64,000 bases of DNA from Hypomesus transpacificus (Eukaryota > Chordata > Actinopteri > Osmeriformes > Osmeridae): positions 7,004,777-7,068,776 of the forward strand of contig NC_061081.1 in the NCBI RefSeq assembly GCF_021917145.1, read 5' to 3'. Shown one piece after another: positions 10,501 to 23,019 of this stretch. How positions within the stretch are numbered: the first letter of the stretch is position 1; the number at the start of each line of letters is the position of its first letter. The position numbers and the translations under genes are program-made. Under the pieces are notes generated by a model, which searched no databases, was not told where the DNA came from, and saw only the letters and a list, made by a program, of their open reading frames with translations.

Positions 10501-13500
10501 AAGCTATATCCATTAGGAGGCAGGTTAGACAAAAATAACATTTGAATGTGACAAGAGGAACATTGAAAGCTCAAGTCCTTAGCATGAAGTTTATTACTGC
10601 CTTAAGAGAGGTTGACCAAGGTGAGAAGGCAATATTTAACTTCTCATCAACATTTAATTTCCATGGCATTTCAAGGGCTGAATACATACATTTTTACATT
10701 CTCTGTTTAACTGTATTTTGTGCTTTGTCAATTTAATGAGAAGTCTCTCACCCCAATCTCCACAGCACGCTCTTTTAAAACGGTCATAGGCCCTTCAGGT
10801 TGCTTCACAGTGAAGGCTGGAACCCCTGGCTGGGGGGACGTCCAGAGAACCATTTGATTAATGACACGTTTCTGTAGTTTGATGATTGTAACTTTTTCTG
10901 CTATGTGATATCAGTACTGTTGGATATTATTTATTATTGCTTTGTATGCAGTTACAGGAGAACATGGAAGTCACACAAATCAAATGGTCAAAAAGGGTGA
11001 AAGAAATAAATGTAAAGAACCACAAAATACACACAAAAACAGAATGATGAATTCTCGGAGTAAGTTATCTTTCTAACATCGCAATCACCTTGAAGATGCC
11101 CCCTTTCTGCCAGGCAATCTTCTCAATGGTATCCCCCAAGATCTGGGTATGATCGATACCCAAAGATGAGATGCCACACACCCATGGTCTCCTGTGTGTG
11201 TGTGTGTGTGGGGGGGGGGGTCAGTTAGTATTCTCTTTCTCACCCTCTCTAGATATCACTAGGAATACAATAATTCCAGTTAAGGACAACAACAAAAAAT
11301 ATGACAGACAACACTCATTTATAAGACTTTCTTGACGTGCTGCATTTTCTATTGTGCAAATGTTAATATTGTTTAGCAAATTTCATCAGTTTATATTCTG
11401 ATCGACTACTGTTTTGCCACAGTCCATGCTGCCACTGCTCAACATAGAGTAAGTAAGTTCTACATTAGCAATGTAACAGTTAACTTCCAGAGTAACCTTC
11501 CCTACATTCAATCTCAGAACAGCTGTTTAATATATTTGAAGGGGGTACAAATTAGGAGCACATGGACCTCACAGTTACAGATTCTTCACAGGTCAGGCTA
11601 TATTTGGAACCATGTTACAGCAACTTCACTTAAATCCCTGTTGCTATTAAGTTAGCTGTAGTCTAACATGTTGTCTTAAATATAAGATAAATTACTTTTA
11701 AATAGTTTTAGCAGCATCTCAGGTGTATGGATAAATATATGGTGTTGCATGAGAGCGTGGGGAATGGCTGAAATGAGTGAGTCTTGCGGCGAATGTGAGG
11801 GACTTGAGTCCTGCAACTTTGTGTGTTGTTTATTCAAGTAGGCCTACAAAGAAATAGGCCTCTCCATGTGGTCACTTTATGTTAACTATTTATTCATTGA
11901 ATTTACAAAAAATGTGCCATATCATGATTTATATTTAGTCATTTTTACATATTACATATCACATACATGATATGTATGTCATCGTTATTGGGATATGAAA
12001 GGACCTTTATCAGGATATGAGATTTTGGTCACGTCGCACAGCCATTTTGGCATTTTACCTGATTATGTTTGTGCAGTCATAGGCTCCACCAATCCCAACT
12101 TCAAGCAAAGCTAAATCCACCTAGACAAAGAGGAAAATTATCAATTTACTAATCCACAGTTCATGGCAAAATATTCACCTGGAAACAATCTTCTTTGCAC
12201 TTGTAAGGTGACCATGAGGTTGTCACTGTTTTTGAGTTTAAAACCAAACATACTTTGCCTGACAGGCTTACTGGAACTAGGGTTTGCAAGGATGGCTCAA
12301 CGAGTTGGTGTTAATTTACTAGCAGTAAATTCAACGAGTTGGTGTTAATATACTAGCAGTAAATTAACTATCAATCAAAGCATTGTACTATATTGTGTTA
12401 TAATTAGACCAACATTGAAAAGCTACAATGCAGGCAGTACTTTTGAGCCATGTGGTGGCATTGGTCAAATATATTCAATTTCCGAATGAACGGCACAGTT
12501 GAACTGTCATAACTAGCAACTATTGTGCAGTCACAAGCTGAAATCTGTCTCATATTTGCTTTTGTAAAATGTAATGCGTTTTGGGAACACGTCAAGGTGT
12601 TACCTTAATCTCCATTTTACATGTTCATACAAAAAGCTTTTTTATAAATTCCGGTTGGGATGGGGTTAGGTACTTGGATAGAAGTTTGGACAAGGAACCT
12701 GCACACCTGATTAAACTGTGCAATTTCAAATTAAGGAATCCAGAAGAGAAAATAAGGTTTAGAAGAATACTATGTGGAGAGCTTAAAGATGACTTTAGAC
12801 TACATTATGAGGATGAGTAGAGTGCCAGGAAAACAAACCAACCAAGTGTATAGAGTTGGAAGTCAAGGGTGGGACACTTTCCTATTCCCTTCAAGTTCTT
12901 ACTGCCTAAATACAACTAAGGGCCAACTAGGGGCTAACCATTTTGCATCCAATAGTAAGGATGATACATGAACATGACCTACCTTCTCCTGCAGGAAGAT
13001 GTGAAAGGCCAGGATGGTGAGGAAGCGAAAATAGGCAGGCATTGTCTGCCCGTTACCATCCTGTGAGGGGTAGAAGTACAGGGCACTACTAGCTGCAGCT
13101 AATTATTACATTGGACAAAGGGTGCAGTCACATGATGTGCATGCACTGGTCATTATGGAACGAGAAGTCCCACATTATCTCACTAAACTTAAGTTTGTGG
13201 CTGTGGGATTCAGCTATCCTTTGAAATAGCTAAGTTGTTTAAATTAAATCCACTGATAATGGTACATGAACTGAGACATAGTTTGTAATGTTTACAAAAG
13301 TTGCTTGGCTAATGATACTATGCTGTGCGTCCTATGTAACTAAAGGTCGCTTTTCAACATTGAACTCATTCATCTTTTCTTTTTGCTATTCCTATGGTTT
13401 TGAAACTCAAATTAATTTCTCTATGCATCACTGGGGAATGTCTTATAATAACATTTAAAAAGTGTGTACCACTGGGACATTTTACCAGGCCTACCTTTGT

Positions 13501-16500
13501 TTCATCCAATCGCCCATAAACCTGCCAGAAGTATTTGGTGAAGAGTTCTTTGCTGATGGGTTGTCCATTAATTCTTATCCTCTCCCTTACTTGCACTAAA
13601 TGTGGGGAACTACAGGGAGACGCATACACTCTTTAACCAGAATCTTTTTAAAATATATTTTTCTCTTTCTATGTCTTTCAAGATAGAAACTCTCTGGGGA
13701 AAAGGAAAATGGCATTGCAATGGCAAACGACTACAACTACACATTGTATGAGTCATTGTTATTTGATACTGATTTAGACATGCCTATAAAATCCAGTCCG
13801 AAAGCCGTAGCCTCTCAATATCTTCTCTGTGAAAGCGCACGTTGACCCCTGATGATATAAGACCAGTGGTTATATGCACAAACACACACAGCACAGTTGC
13901 ATGTACAATTAATATTTAGAGTAATGCACACAAACAAAGGCTCACCTTGCCCTTGGTTCCAGTGACATGAATTATATTCAGATGGTCAAGATCCTCTACC
14001 TTTGAACCCCAAAAAAAGTTTTTTTACTTAATTTAGTTTAAAACTATATTATAATCTATAAAAGACAATGCAGAATGAGTATGCTATTTGAGTAAACTGA
14101 TTTTTCAATAGGTTTGAGGATAAGGCTAGGAATATTTACAATGTGCCACCCAAGTTGGGCGACATTACATTTTTACATTGATTATTTTTTCTTACAAACA
14201 AAATACAAAAAGACAAGGGAATTATTCAATTACATTTTAACAATAAAAATTACTAAGAAGTAAACAACCAAAGATTAAAAGACCCCTACACCCACGTTGA
14301 AGTGCGTACAGCAAGTTGTTGCAGTGTGGAATCCACATAACGCATCGCTGGATATGTGAATGCCCAGTTATCCTTTATACCTACTCAAGCTCAGGGAAGC
14401 AGTGGAGGTTCCGTACCAGGCTACCCAAGTTTAACATCGTCCTAAACCATAGATTTGAAATTAATTAATAAAATTACTTCATTTAATTTTTTGCCCAGCT
14501 TTAGTGCCACCATACTTTAGTGAGAGGTTTAATTTATCTCATACTCAAAAGATATAAACAAAGGCATTGACACAGACTTACCTTGCAATTCCTTTCACAT
14601 TCTAATGCACTATGCCACAGTATGCATGATTACATCCACAGTATCCTTAGTGCTACCTAATAACTGCTACCTCAACACACTACTTGTTTATTTTACCTGT
14701 GAACTGGTCGGCGCTGCACTGTCTCTCACTGTGCCTATTGCCCGGTTTGCGCAAGCACTTTATGTAGGAACCTTGTGAAATACCTGTCTCATGTATTGTT
14801 TGTTGTGTAAGTTGTTTATGTGGCACCATGGTCCTAGAGGAATGTTTCATTTAATTGTGTACAACCGTATATGATTGAATTGACAAATAAAAACCACTTG
14901 ATAAATTGCCAGTGTGCTGGGTGTGCCAGGTAGCAAAGGGATCGTCATTTACTCACCTCCAGTCCAGTCCGCTCCAGGAAGCCCCTCATGGCCTGGAGCT
15001 GGAGCTGAGGATTCCCCCGCTCCCGTCGCACCTGCTCAAGTGCACTGGAATTGGTTTGTAAGGTATTGAGGGTGCACACAGCATCCTGTCGTGGAAAAAT
15101 TGTATATACTGTTTAGAATTTAAATAAAACATCCATTTACTGGTAAGTTTCAGTACAACTGAAGTTATTTAATCCAGCTGATATTCACTTGACATTTACA
15201 ATGTCACTTGATCAATGACAAGTTTAACTATTTTATGTAGGGCTGCAAAGGGGTTGACAATTTCTATAAAGGTATTTTCAAGAAAATGGCCATCATGTTA
15301 CTTCAAAATATTGTTAATTCAAGTTTTGTCCATTGTCCGCACTTTTCTAAATGTAAATTAAGTTAAAGACCAAGATATGCACATGACATGGAAAAAACCT
15401 GGCATACAATCCCAAGTAACAGGAATCGTAAATTGCAGTCTGATTTGTTCCATAGGCCATTTTGCGCCCTCAATGACCTAAAGCAGTGGTCTTCAACCTT
15501 GGTCCTCAAGGACCCCAGTCCTGCACGTTTTAGATGTTTCCCTGCTCCAACACACCTGATTCACTTATCTAGTTATGCAGAAGCCTGTTAATGACCCATT
15601 CCTTTGATTCAGGTGTGTTGAAGCAGGGAAACATCTAAAAATGCAGAGCAGGGAGTCCCTGAGGACCAGGCTTGAAGACCACTGACCTAAAGCTTGACGG
15701 ACCTTCTTCAGGTAGTGACCGGTTGCTAAGGTAGGATTGGTCAAGGCCGTCTGGGGGCAGGGCTTTCCAAAACGTCAACTGAGTTTTGGGGCACAAAGGT
15801 AAAAAATTGCAACAAAAGCAAGTTTAATTCTCATTGAGGGTGTTGTGCATCCTTTCAAACGTTTCACTTTTAATAACCTTAGTCTGAATTTGAAAGGGAG
15901 AAAATGGGCTGCATTTATTTCCTTCCAGGTGTACACAGAATACCTCATTTTACCGAAGTGAAAACATTTAGTGTAGCCTAATAATAAGCAAACATGTAGT
16001 TAGATCGCATGTGTATATTTCTGTTCATGTTTTTGCATTTCTTGTTTTTACTTATTTATAACGTTACGTTACAAGCCCATTAGCTTAACTTCAAGTTTCG
16101 AAAATGAGAATCACCCAGAAAACGTAAATTGATTCAACATAATTCGAGACTGGCGTAATGTTGCTTCATAAAGCTAACTAGCTAACATGTCTATTCCACA
16201 GCACATTTTGCACGTGGCATCTGGCTAAAGTTGACCATTTGAATAGGGGCATGTCAGCTATCTAAAACTTGTCAAACTAGCAAATTGGCTAACGAAATCT
16301 AGTTAGGTTGCAAATTAGTTAGCTTGTAGCTAGTTAGCTAGCTAGATCAGCACATTGGTTATTACATATCGCATACGAGCCACACGAAGTTACAAAGGGG
16401 TCTATATTACCTGATATTCCATTTTTGGAAACCGCGGAGCAGCCTTGGTACTTGAGCAGTTGAATGACAACGTCAACTTTGAAGTCCAGCCCTTGTGCTT

Positions 16501-16551
16501 GAACAACGCAAATACGGAGCTCCACTCCCGCACGCGGGAGAAGCGTACCAT
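7558..16551 (-). CDS. fpgs: Folylpolyglutamate synthase
   Basis: ATP-dependent ligase that adds gamma-linked glutamates to folates so that they are retained in cytosol and mitochondria. Fifteen coding exons: 16411-16551, 14957-15085, 13946-13999, 13784-13848, 13495-13609, 12983-13060, 12059-12120, 11089-11191, 10752-10829, 9961-10105, 9650-9733, 8881-9031, 8595-8670, 8204-8270 and 7558-7934. All phases close to 574 residues (human about 587). Landmarks are the P-loop HVTGTKGKGSTCAF (split by intron 3), SSPHLVQVRERIRING, VGIGGAYDCTNII, the YFLDGAHT motif and the C-terminal HVLVTGSLHLVGGVL. The first ATG opens a basic mitochondrial presequence. Met44 (codon 16420-16422, in KMEYQ) matches the known cytosolic-isoform start. 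Intron 4 has a GC donor. No key residue is missing. Confidence 0.97.
9937..9960 (-). repeat. (GT)n microsatellite forming the fpgs exon 10 donor
   Basis: On the minus strand the donor after exon 10 is itself the first GT of an imperfect GTGTGTGC repeat, so the donor lacks the usual GTRAGT context. The in-frame continuation into exon 11 supports this junction. Confidence 0.7.
11192..11222 (-). repeat. C-run and (CA)n forming the fpgs exon 8 acceptor tract
   Basis: On the minus strand a run of ten C is followed by about eight CA repeats and then AG at the exon 8 boundary. The polypyrimidine tract of this acceptor is therefore microsatellite sequence and likely to vary in length. Confidence 0.75.
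12297..12364. repeat. 34-bp tandem duplication in fpgs intron 6
   Basis: Two adjacent 34-bp units, 12297-12330 and 12331-12364, begin TCAACGAGTTGGTGTTAAT and differ at one base. Confidence 0.9.
15484..15684. mobile_element. hAT-type MITE in fpgs intron 1 (201 bp)
   Basis: The ends CAGTGGTCTTCAA and TTGAAGACCACTG are inverted repeats, and the two halves pair over most of their length. It is flanked by the perfect 8-bp duplication ACCTAAAG at 15476-15483 and 15685-15692. It is too small to code. Confidence 0.9.
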
Positions 16552-16975
16552 CGTGGGGTTTGAGTAAATTGCATGCAGGAAGTCTTAACCAAATTTGGGT
16601 GCTTCCCTTTTTTATTACATTATGCAGTAGGGGAAGCCAGCCTCAATGTGTAATCTAATTTCCGGTTGATTTATTCCTATCTTTTCAAAATAAAGGTAAT
16701 GTCACAAACTGTACTTTGTAGTGCACAACGCCCATCATGCAGTCGGTGATTAAGATGTCGGTGAGACACACACCGAAAAAATAAATCGCACACAGTGCCT
16801 GTGATGAAGTAGGTGACACACAAATTCCTGGAATTATAAATAGGGCACAGTGCCCGTGAAGCCATCTGTGAGGGCTACAGTGGACAGGGGCTCCAGTGAG
16901 TGTATTGAGTTAATCCAGTGTTTTATTGATTCCAAAATTTAAGCACAGTAATATCCAGTTGTGTCATCTTATAAT
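16552..16975. other. fpgs upstream region with a short dispersed repeat
   Basis: There is no TATA box near the fpgs start. At 16716-16860 an imperfect repeat (GTGCACAACGCCCATCATGC, then GGAATTATAAA) occurs in two or three degenerate units. A related unit lies at 36658-36722. Nothing coding is seen. Confidence 0.45.
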
Positions 16976-17083
16976 GGCCGGGTTTCCCAGATTCGTTAAG
17001 AAGCTCTTAACGCTAAGATCTTAGAACGCTCCTAAGAAGCTCTTAGCGTTAAGAGCTTCTCAACGAATCTGGGAAACCGGGCC
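16976..17083. mobile_element. Palindromic MITE, family GGGTTTCCCAGATTCG, copy 1
   Basis: Arms GGGTTTCCCAGATTCGTTAA and its near-perfect inverted partner fold almost end to end. A second member is at 45277-45422. Target duplications are not clear, so the superfamily is not assigned. Confidence 0.75.
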
Positions 17084-17115
17084 AACTTCTGTCAAGGAAA
17101 CAAAATAGACTAGAC

Positions 17116-17954
17116 CAGGGGTGTCAAACATACGGCCCGCGGGCCGGAACCGGCCCCCAAGGAGGTTCGATCAGGCCCGCAGGATAATTTGAAAGTGGAA
17201 AAAATGCATAAAAGACATGGAATTAATATTTTTAATTCGCTGTAATTCATGGATTATCCGCTAAGGGGCGCACTCTTTCCATCAGAGTAGAAGACAAGCC
17301 GCATCACTGAGACAGACTGAAAACAGCAGACGGTATCAATTAATACCTTGGTCTCTACTAGGGATGGGCGAACGATGCCTTGTGAAGCTTTGGTGGTTTC
17401 TTCCGGATTGTGCCGGCCCAAAGAGCCGAACTATCGGCGCTTTGAAAATGAACAGCGTCATCTAGCAGCCGTTTAAACTGGCTGAATGAGGCGTAGTGGT
17501 TGTCTCCGACGGTAGACTACCCTACGTTATTCAATATTTAATTAAGGCTACATGTGTTCATTTTGATCTGATATTAGTGCTCACACATTAAAATGTTGTG
17601 ATACATCCGTAGGCCTTTAGAATTATGTCATTTTCTCACAGTAAAAGTTAAAGAATATCGTACGAGATTCACTGGACTGGGGCGCGAACTTGGGATCCCA
17701 GATTCGCATTAACAATATGTAGCCGTACAACGCTTTAACCAACTACACCACCGAAGAGATCATTACTTGTTAAAGCGGTTGGACGGAGTTTATACGATAT
17801 GGTCTTTATATCAATTAAACTAGATAACACAGAAGAAAGACATGATATTTTGGTTATTTATAGCAGAGTATGGTATAATTTTAATGGTCCGGCCCACTTG
17901 ACATCTCCCTAGGCCGTATGTGGCCCACGATGCGAAATGAGTTTGACACCCCTG
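17116..17954. mobile_element. Non-autonomous hAT transposon, copy 2 (839 bp)
   Basis: It has the same length, orientation and ends as the element at 1387-2225, with about four substitutions. The perfect 8-bp target duplication GACTAGAC lies at 17108-17115 and 17955-17962. It starts 565 bp upstream of the fpgs start codon. The tRNA-like segment is at about 17674-17759. Confidence 0.93.
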
Positions 17955-17962
17955 GACTAGAC

Positions 17963-19080
17963 CCTTTTCACTCCATTCAAAAAGGGTCAAGCAATAAATT
18001 ACCCATCTTCAAGGAATAAACTGTAACTCAAATTGGTATCCTCATAGCTAAACCTATAAACCATGCTCACATCTCAGTGTATGCAAATGAGTGGATACAT
18101 CTGCAGCTTTTGGAAGCAGAGAGTTCAAGTTCAAGTCTTTTTGAAGAGGCAAAAGGACAGACTAAGGTATATAGCTCAATTGGTAGAGAAGTGTGACTGG
18201 TGTGTCTAGCTGATCCATTAGCAGGGGACTTTACTATATCTTCCCTTCAGGATGTTGTGGCACCTCAGGAGAATTCTAGATAAGTCTGTAAAATGGATGC
18301 ACAACATACAGTTTTATTGTTCATTTAAAAAATTACTCTTTCTTTTTCAATCACCTCTTTGATTGTTCAGAGAAGCAGAACCAAATAATCCCATAATCCA
18401 ATACATTTTCATCTTTGTCCAATCCTGATACTGGATTCATAATTGTAGGCTAAATTGATCAAATCAATGTATTGTTCCTTATTTAAAAACGTCACGTGAT
18501 TAGATACGAAAACCAGGCCCCAAAAACAAAAATAAAAGGAAATCAATATCGATGGTTATTGCCTCTGGTCGACACAAGGGGGCGTCGAATTATCGGTAAT
18601 GGAGCCTTCTATATTTAAGCAATAAACCCCAAGAGGCCGTGGTTTACGCTGATTTTAGAACAGGTAAGGGGAGTTTCTTAGGCACGACGCGAAGCGGAGC
18701 TTTTCTAAAACTGTTACTACAAATATTTGATATGGATTCATCAATAAAAACAATTAGAAAAACAAAATAGTTTAATAATAAACCGTCATTCTTCCGCTAC
18801 TACAAAGTATAGTTCCTACATAAATCGTTGCCACGCAACAGCCAGATGGACATCTTTGCCGTCTTTTTCAATTTGAAATATTCGATGCGCAGTAATATGG
18901 AATGTTAAAGAATGTTATGAGGACAACCTGTGAGGTTATGCTGGATTTTACAACGGCATGGAATGCCATATAGCCAATCACAATCAAGGATGGGAACAAC
19001 CAGTTTTAGAAAATTATATAATTAATCGGACAGCATTCAGTCATCTCGTGACACCTGTGCGCATGAGAAGTGCTCTCACA
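17963..19080. other. Intergenic region without recognised genes
   Basis: Mixed AT-rich DNA. No open frame of interest and no repeat ends that I can pair are seen here. Confidence 0.3.
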
Positions 19081-19084
19081 CACA

Positions 19085-19330
19085 TACCACATACCATGTG
19101 GTGTTTCTCCTTCCGTGCTCTACAGTAGTGGAATAATCTTGTCGTTCAGCAACGCAGCATTCCGTCACTACCGACGATGTCTTAAAAACCCACCTCTTTA
19201 AATGTTATATGTACAAAATGCTTACAGCTGCACTTATCGGTAGCCTAGAATACTTGTGTAACAGCTGCTGTCCTCTTGTGCATGTTGTAGTCGTGAATCC
19301 AAAACGTATTGCACATAAGAAATAGTGTAG
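19085..19330 (+). pseudogene. Possible degenerate LINE 3' coding fragment
   Basis: Translated across frames, the stretch around 19110-19220 resembles the tail of fish non-LTR reverse transcriptases: a tryptophan-centred 'WNNL' piece, then 'RRCLK', then 'THLFKCYMYKML'. An extra A in the run at about 19183-19187 breaks the frame. It is adjacent to the fold-back element. Confidence 0.35.
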
Positions 19331-19624
19331 CCTAAAATGTTGAATTTAAGATCTATTGTTTTGTTGCACGGTAATATTGTAGATTGAATCAAACTGGAGA
19401 GTAACCAAAACAACTGTGACACTTGGGATTTCAGGTTATAGGAGCGAGGTGAAGTTAGTTTCATATTCGACATTCGACATTCGTCTCACATTCGGAAGAC
19501 GCTACTTTGCAGCGCCGAGTTAGGGACCGGGTGAAAATTACCCATACAATTTTGAAAAATGATGACATTTATAATATTTGTATGACTATAAAACCTCAAA
19601 CAAACAGCAGAGCATTCCAACAAT

Positions 19625-21985
19625 GTCTGGCCTACTTCCAAACCCTTTACTTTTTCAATAAAACATTTTAAAAAATGATAGAAAATCGCTAATCTCTGAA
19701 AATAGCATGAAATCATTGATAATCTCAATAACTTTTTCAAACTTGGGTCAGAAAATCTCGAATATACACCATATTATTCTAATAGTGTCTGGCCTACTTC
19801 CACACGCTTTACTTTTTCAATAAAACATTTAAAAAAATGATAGAAAATCGCTAATCTCTGAAAATAGCATGAAATCATTGATAATGTCAATAATTTTTTC
19901 AAACGTGGGTCAAAAAATCTCGAATATACACCATATTATTCTAATAGTGTCTGGCCTACTTCCACACCCTTTACTTTTTCAATAAAACATAAAAAAAAAT
20001 GATAGAAAATCGCTAATCTCTGAAAATAGCATGAAATCCTTGCTAATCTCAATATATTTTCCAAACTTGGGTCAAAAAATCTCAAATACACACCAGATTA
20101 TTCTAATAGTGTCTGGCCTACTTCCACACCCTTTACTTTTTCAATAAAACATTTAAAAAAATGATAGAAAATCGCTAATCTCTGAAAATAGCATGAAATC
20201 ATTGATAATCTCAATAATTTTTTCAAACGTGGGTCAAAAAATCTCGAATATACACCATATTATTCTAATAGTGTCTGGCCTACTTCCACACCCTTTACTT
20301 TTTCAATAAAACATTTTAAAAAATGATAGAAAATCGCTTATCTCTGAAAATAGCATGAAATCCTTGCTAATCTCAATATATTTTCCAAACTTGGGTCAAA
20401 AAATCTCAAATACACACCAGATTATTCTAATAGTGTCTGGCCTACTTCCACACCCTTTACTTTTTCAATAATGTTTTTAAAAAAATGATAGAAAATCGCT
20501 AATCTCTGAAAATAGCATGAAATCGTTGATAATCTCAATATCTTTTCCAGACTTGGGTCAAAAAATCTCTAATATACACCTGATTATTATAATAGTGTCT
20601 GGCCTACTTCCACACTCTTTACTTTTTTAATAAAACCTTTTAAAAAATGATAGAAAATCGCTAATCTCTGAAAATAGCATGAAATCCTTGCTAATCTCAA
20701 TAATATTTCCAGACTTGGGTCAAAAAATCTCAAATATACACCAGATTATTCTAATAGTGTCTGGCCTACTTCCACACCCTTTACTTTTTCAATAATGTTT
20801 TTAAAAAAATGATAGAAAATCGCTAATCTCTGAAAATAGCATGAAATCCTTGCTAATCTCAATATATTTTCCAAACTTGGGTCAAAAAATCTCAAATACA
20901 CACCAGATTATTCTAATAGTGTCTGGCCTACTTCCACACCCTTTACTTTTTCAATAAAACATTTAAAAAAATGATAGAAAATCGCTAATCTCTGAAAATA
21001 GCATGAAATCATTGATAATCTCAATAATTTTTTCAAACGTGGGTCAAAAAATCTCGAATATACACCATATTATTCTAATAGTGTCTGGCCTACTTCCACA
21101 CCCTTTACTTTTTCAATAAAACATTTAAAAAAATGATAGAAAATCGCTTATCTCTGAAAATAGCATGAAATCCTTGCTAATCTCAATATATTTTCCAAAC
21201 TTGGGTCAAAAAATCTCAAATACACACCAGATTATTCTAATAGTGTCTGGCCTACTTCCACACCCTTTACTTTTTCAATAAAACATTTTAAAAAATGATA
21301 GAAAATCGCTAATCTCTGAAAATAGCATGAAATCATTGATAATCTCAATAACTTTTTCAAACTTGGGTCAAAAAATATCGAATATACACCATATTATTCT
21401 AATAGTGTCTGGCCTACTTCCACACCCTTTACTTTTTCAATAATGTTTTTAAAAAAATGATAGAAAATCGCTAATCTCTGAAAATAGCATGAAATCGTTG
21501 ATAATCTCAATATCTTTTCCAGACTTGGGTCAAAAAATCTCTAATATACACCTGATTATTATAATAGTGTCTGGCCTACTTCCACACTCTTTACTTTTTT
21601 AATAAAACCTTTTAAAAAATGATAGAAAATCGCTAATCTCTGAAAATAGCATGAAATCCTTGCTAATCTCAATAATATTTCCAGACTTGGGTCAAAAAAT
21701 CTCAAATATACACCAGATTATTCTAATAGTGTCTGGCCTACTTCCACACCCTTTACTTTTTCAATAATGTTTTTAAAAAAATGATAGAAAATCGCTAATC
21801 TCTGAAAATAGCATGAAATCATTGATAATCTCAATAACTTTTTCAAACTTGTTTTAAAAAATATCTAATATACACCTGATTATTCTAATAGTGTCTGGCA
21901 TACTTCCACACCCTTTACTTTTTCAATAATGTGTTTTAAAAATGATAGAAAATCGCTAAACTCTGAAAATAGCATGAAATCCCTC
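19625..21985. repeat. 15-unit 162-bp tandem array (left arm)
   Basis: The anchor GTCTGGCCTAC (last unit GTCTGGCATAC) occurs at 19625, 19787, 19949, 20111, 20273, 20435, 20597, 20759, 20921, 21083, 21245, 21407, 21569, 21731 and 21893, every step exactly 162 bp. Units differ by subtype blocks. Subtypes at 20435-20758 recur at 21407-21730 (972 bp, six units later), and those at 20111-20434 recur at 20921-21244 (810 bp, five units later). Confidence 0.97.
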
Positions 21986-22138
21986 AGAAATTTTATAGAA
22001 GACGAGTAATCATGTCATACAGGAAGACAGGATCACAATCCACCACAACGGATCAATTGACAGTCTCAGCTGTCAAGTCTTAGGTAAAACACTTTATATA
22101 TAAGGAATATTTTGAATCCAGTCGATACTGATCTGACT

Positions 22139-22139
<1 letters not shown>

Positions 22140-22170
<31 letters not shown>

Positions 22171-22190
22171 GAGCGCGAATTAGAGAGAGA
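22140..22190. repeat. GA/GACA microsatellite
   Basis: (GA)n, then (GACA)n, then GA-rich sequence in the unique centre of the fold-back element. Confidence 0.85.
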
Positions 22191-22479
22191 GGTATGTGTA
22201 AGATTACTCTGATGTAACCCCTTGACACACCCCATCACTTTGAGTGTCTGCCTGTCAGAAAAATTGAAGATGTATCTTTTTTTATTCTGTATAAAATGAT
22301 ACTGTGTTCAGCATTCCTTGTGTGGAAAGAGAGGCCTACTCCCAAACCTGGAATAGATGGAGACGCAAACTCTGGTGACCATTTGCTTGACACCTATATG
22401 GTCAACTAGGGTTGATGACGCAAACACTCACACACACGTGCGCAAGGTCTATGCAAGGGAGCCAATGAAAGAAGAGTTA

Positions 22480-22895
22480 TGAAGAAATTGGGATTTCCTA
22501 TGTGCTTACATTATTCACTTATCAATAGAACTAGTCATTGGATACTAGTTAGTAAGTTCTCATGTAAACTTGCTATTAATAAGAGTAGATTGTGTCTATG
22601 TGTCAGGATTAATAGATGTTCGGGGTCAGGAGAAAGTACTGGCTAAACGTTCCTTGTCATGACTACAATTAGAGCTCCATATGAACTCTCTAGTCTGAGA
22701 GTTGTCATGGTGTTGGGAGCAGTGAATCTCTTTCTCTGAGACTGTCGTAACGTCAATACTGTCTGACTGTTACAATCTATGTTTACATTCTTGTGCCCCT
22801 ATAAAAGATGGTCCTCCGGCTTTCAGAGCTGAGAGAGACATGATTGAGACCTAAGCCTGGTGTTGTGTTGTCATTTATTGTCAGAGATCTGGTTC
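22480..22895 (+). mobile_element. LTR-like interspersed repeat, copy 1
   Basis: About 415 bp similar throughout to 51459-51872. It carries a TATA motif (CTATAAAAG, about 22800) followed by a conserved stretch to the end, as in the U3-R-U5 order of a solo LTR. No TG...CA ends or target duplication can be fixed, and no retroelement coding sequence adjoins it. Confidence 0.45.
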
Positions 22896-23019
22896 TTTGT
22901 TTGGCAAAACTCATTGCCACAACTTGTGCCACTGTGTTTAAATGCACGCTTCAGATAAAAAAGAAACAGGCAATGAAAATAAGCAAAGGCTGTAATCATA
23001 ATATATATGGGGTTCCATA

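Noticed and set aside
19486-19740. 84-codon open frame in the left fold-back arm and its mirror at 23509-23763
   Set aside because: Both are the same inverted repeat and differ by one residue. The frame continues into the 162-bp repeat and has no protein features.
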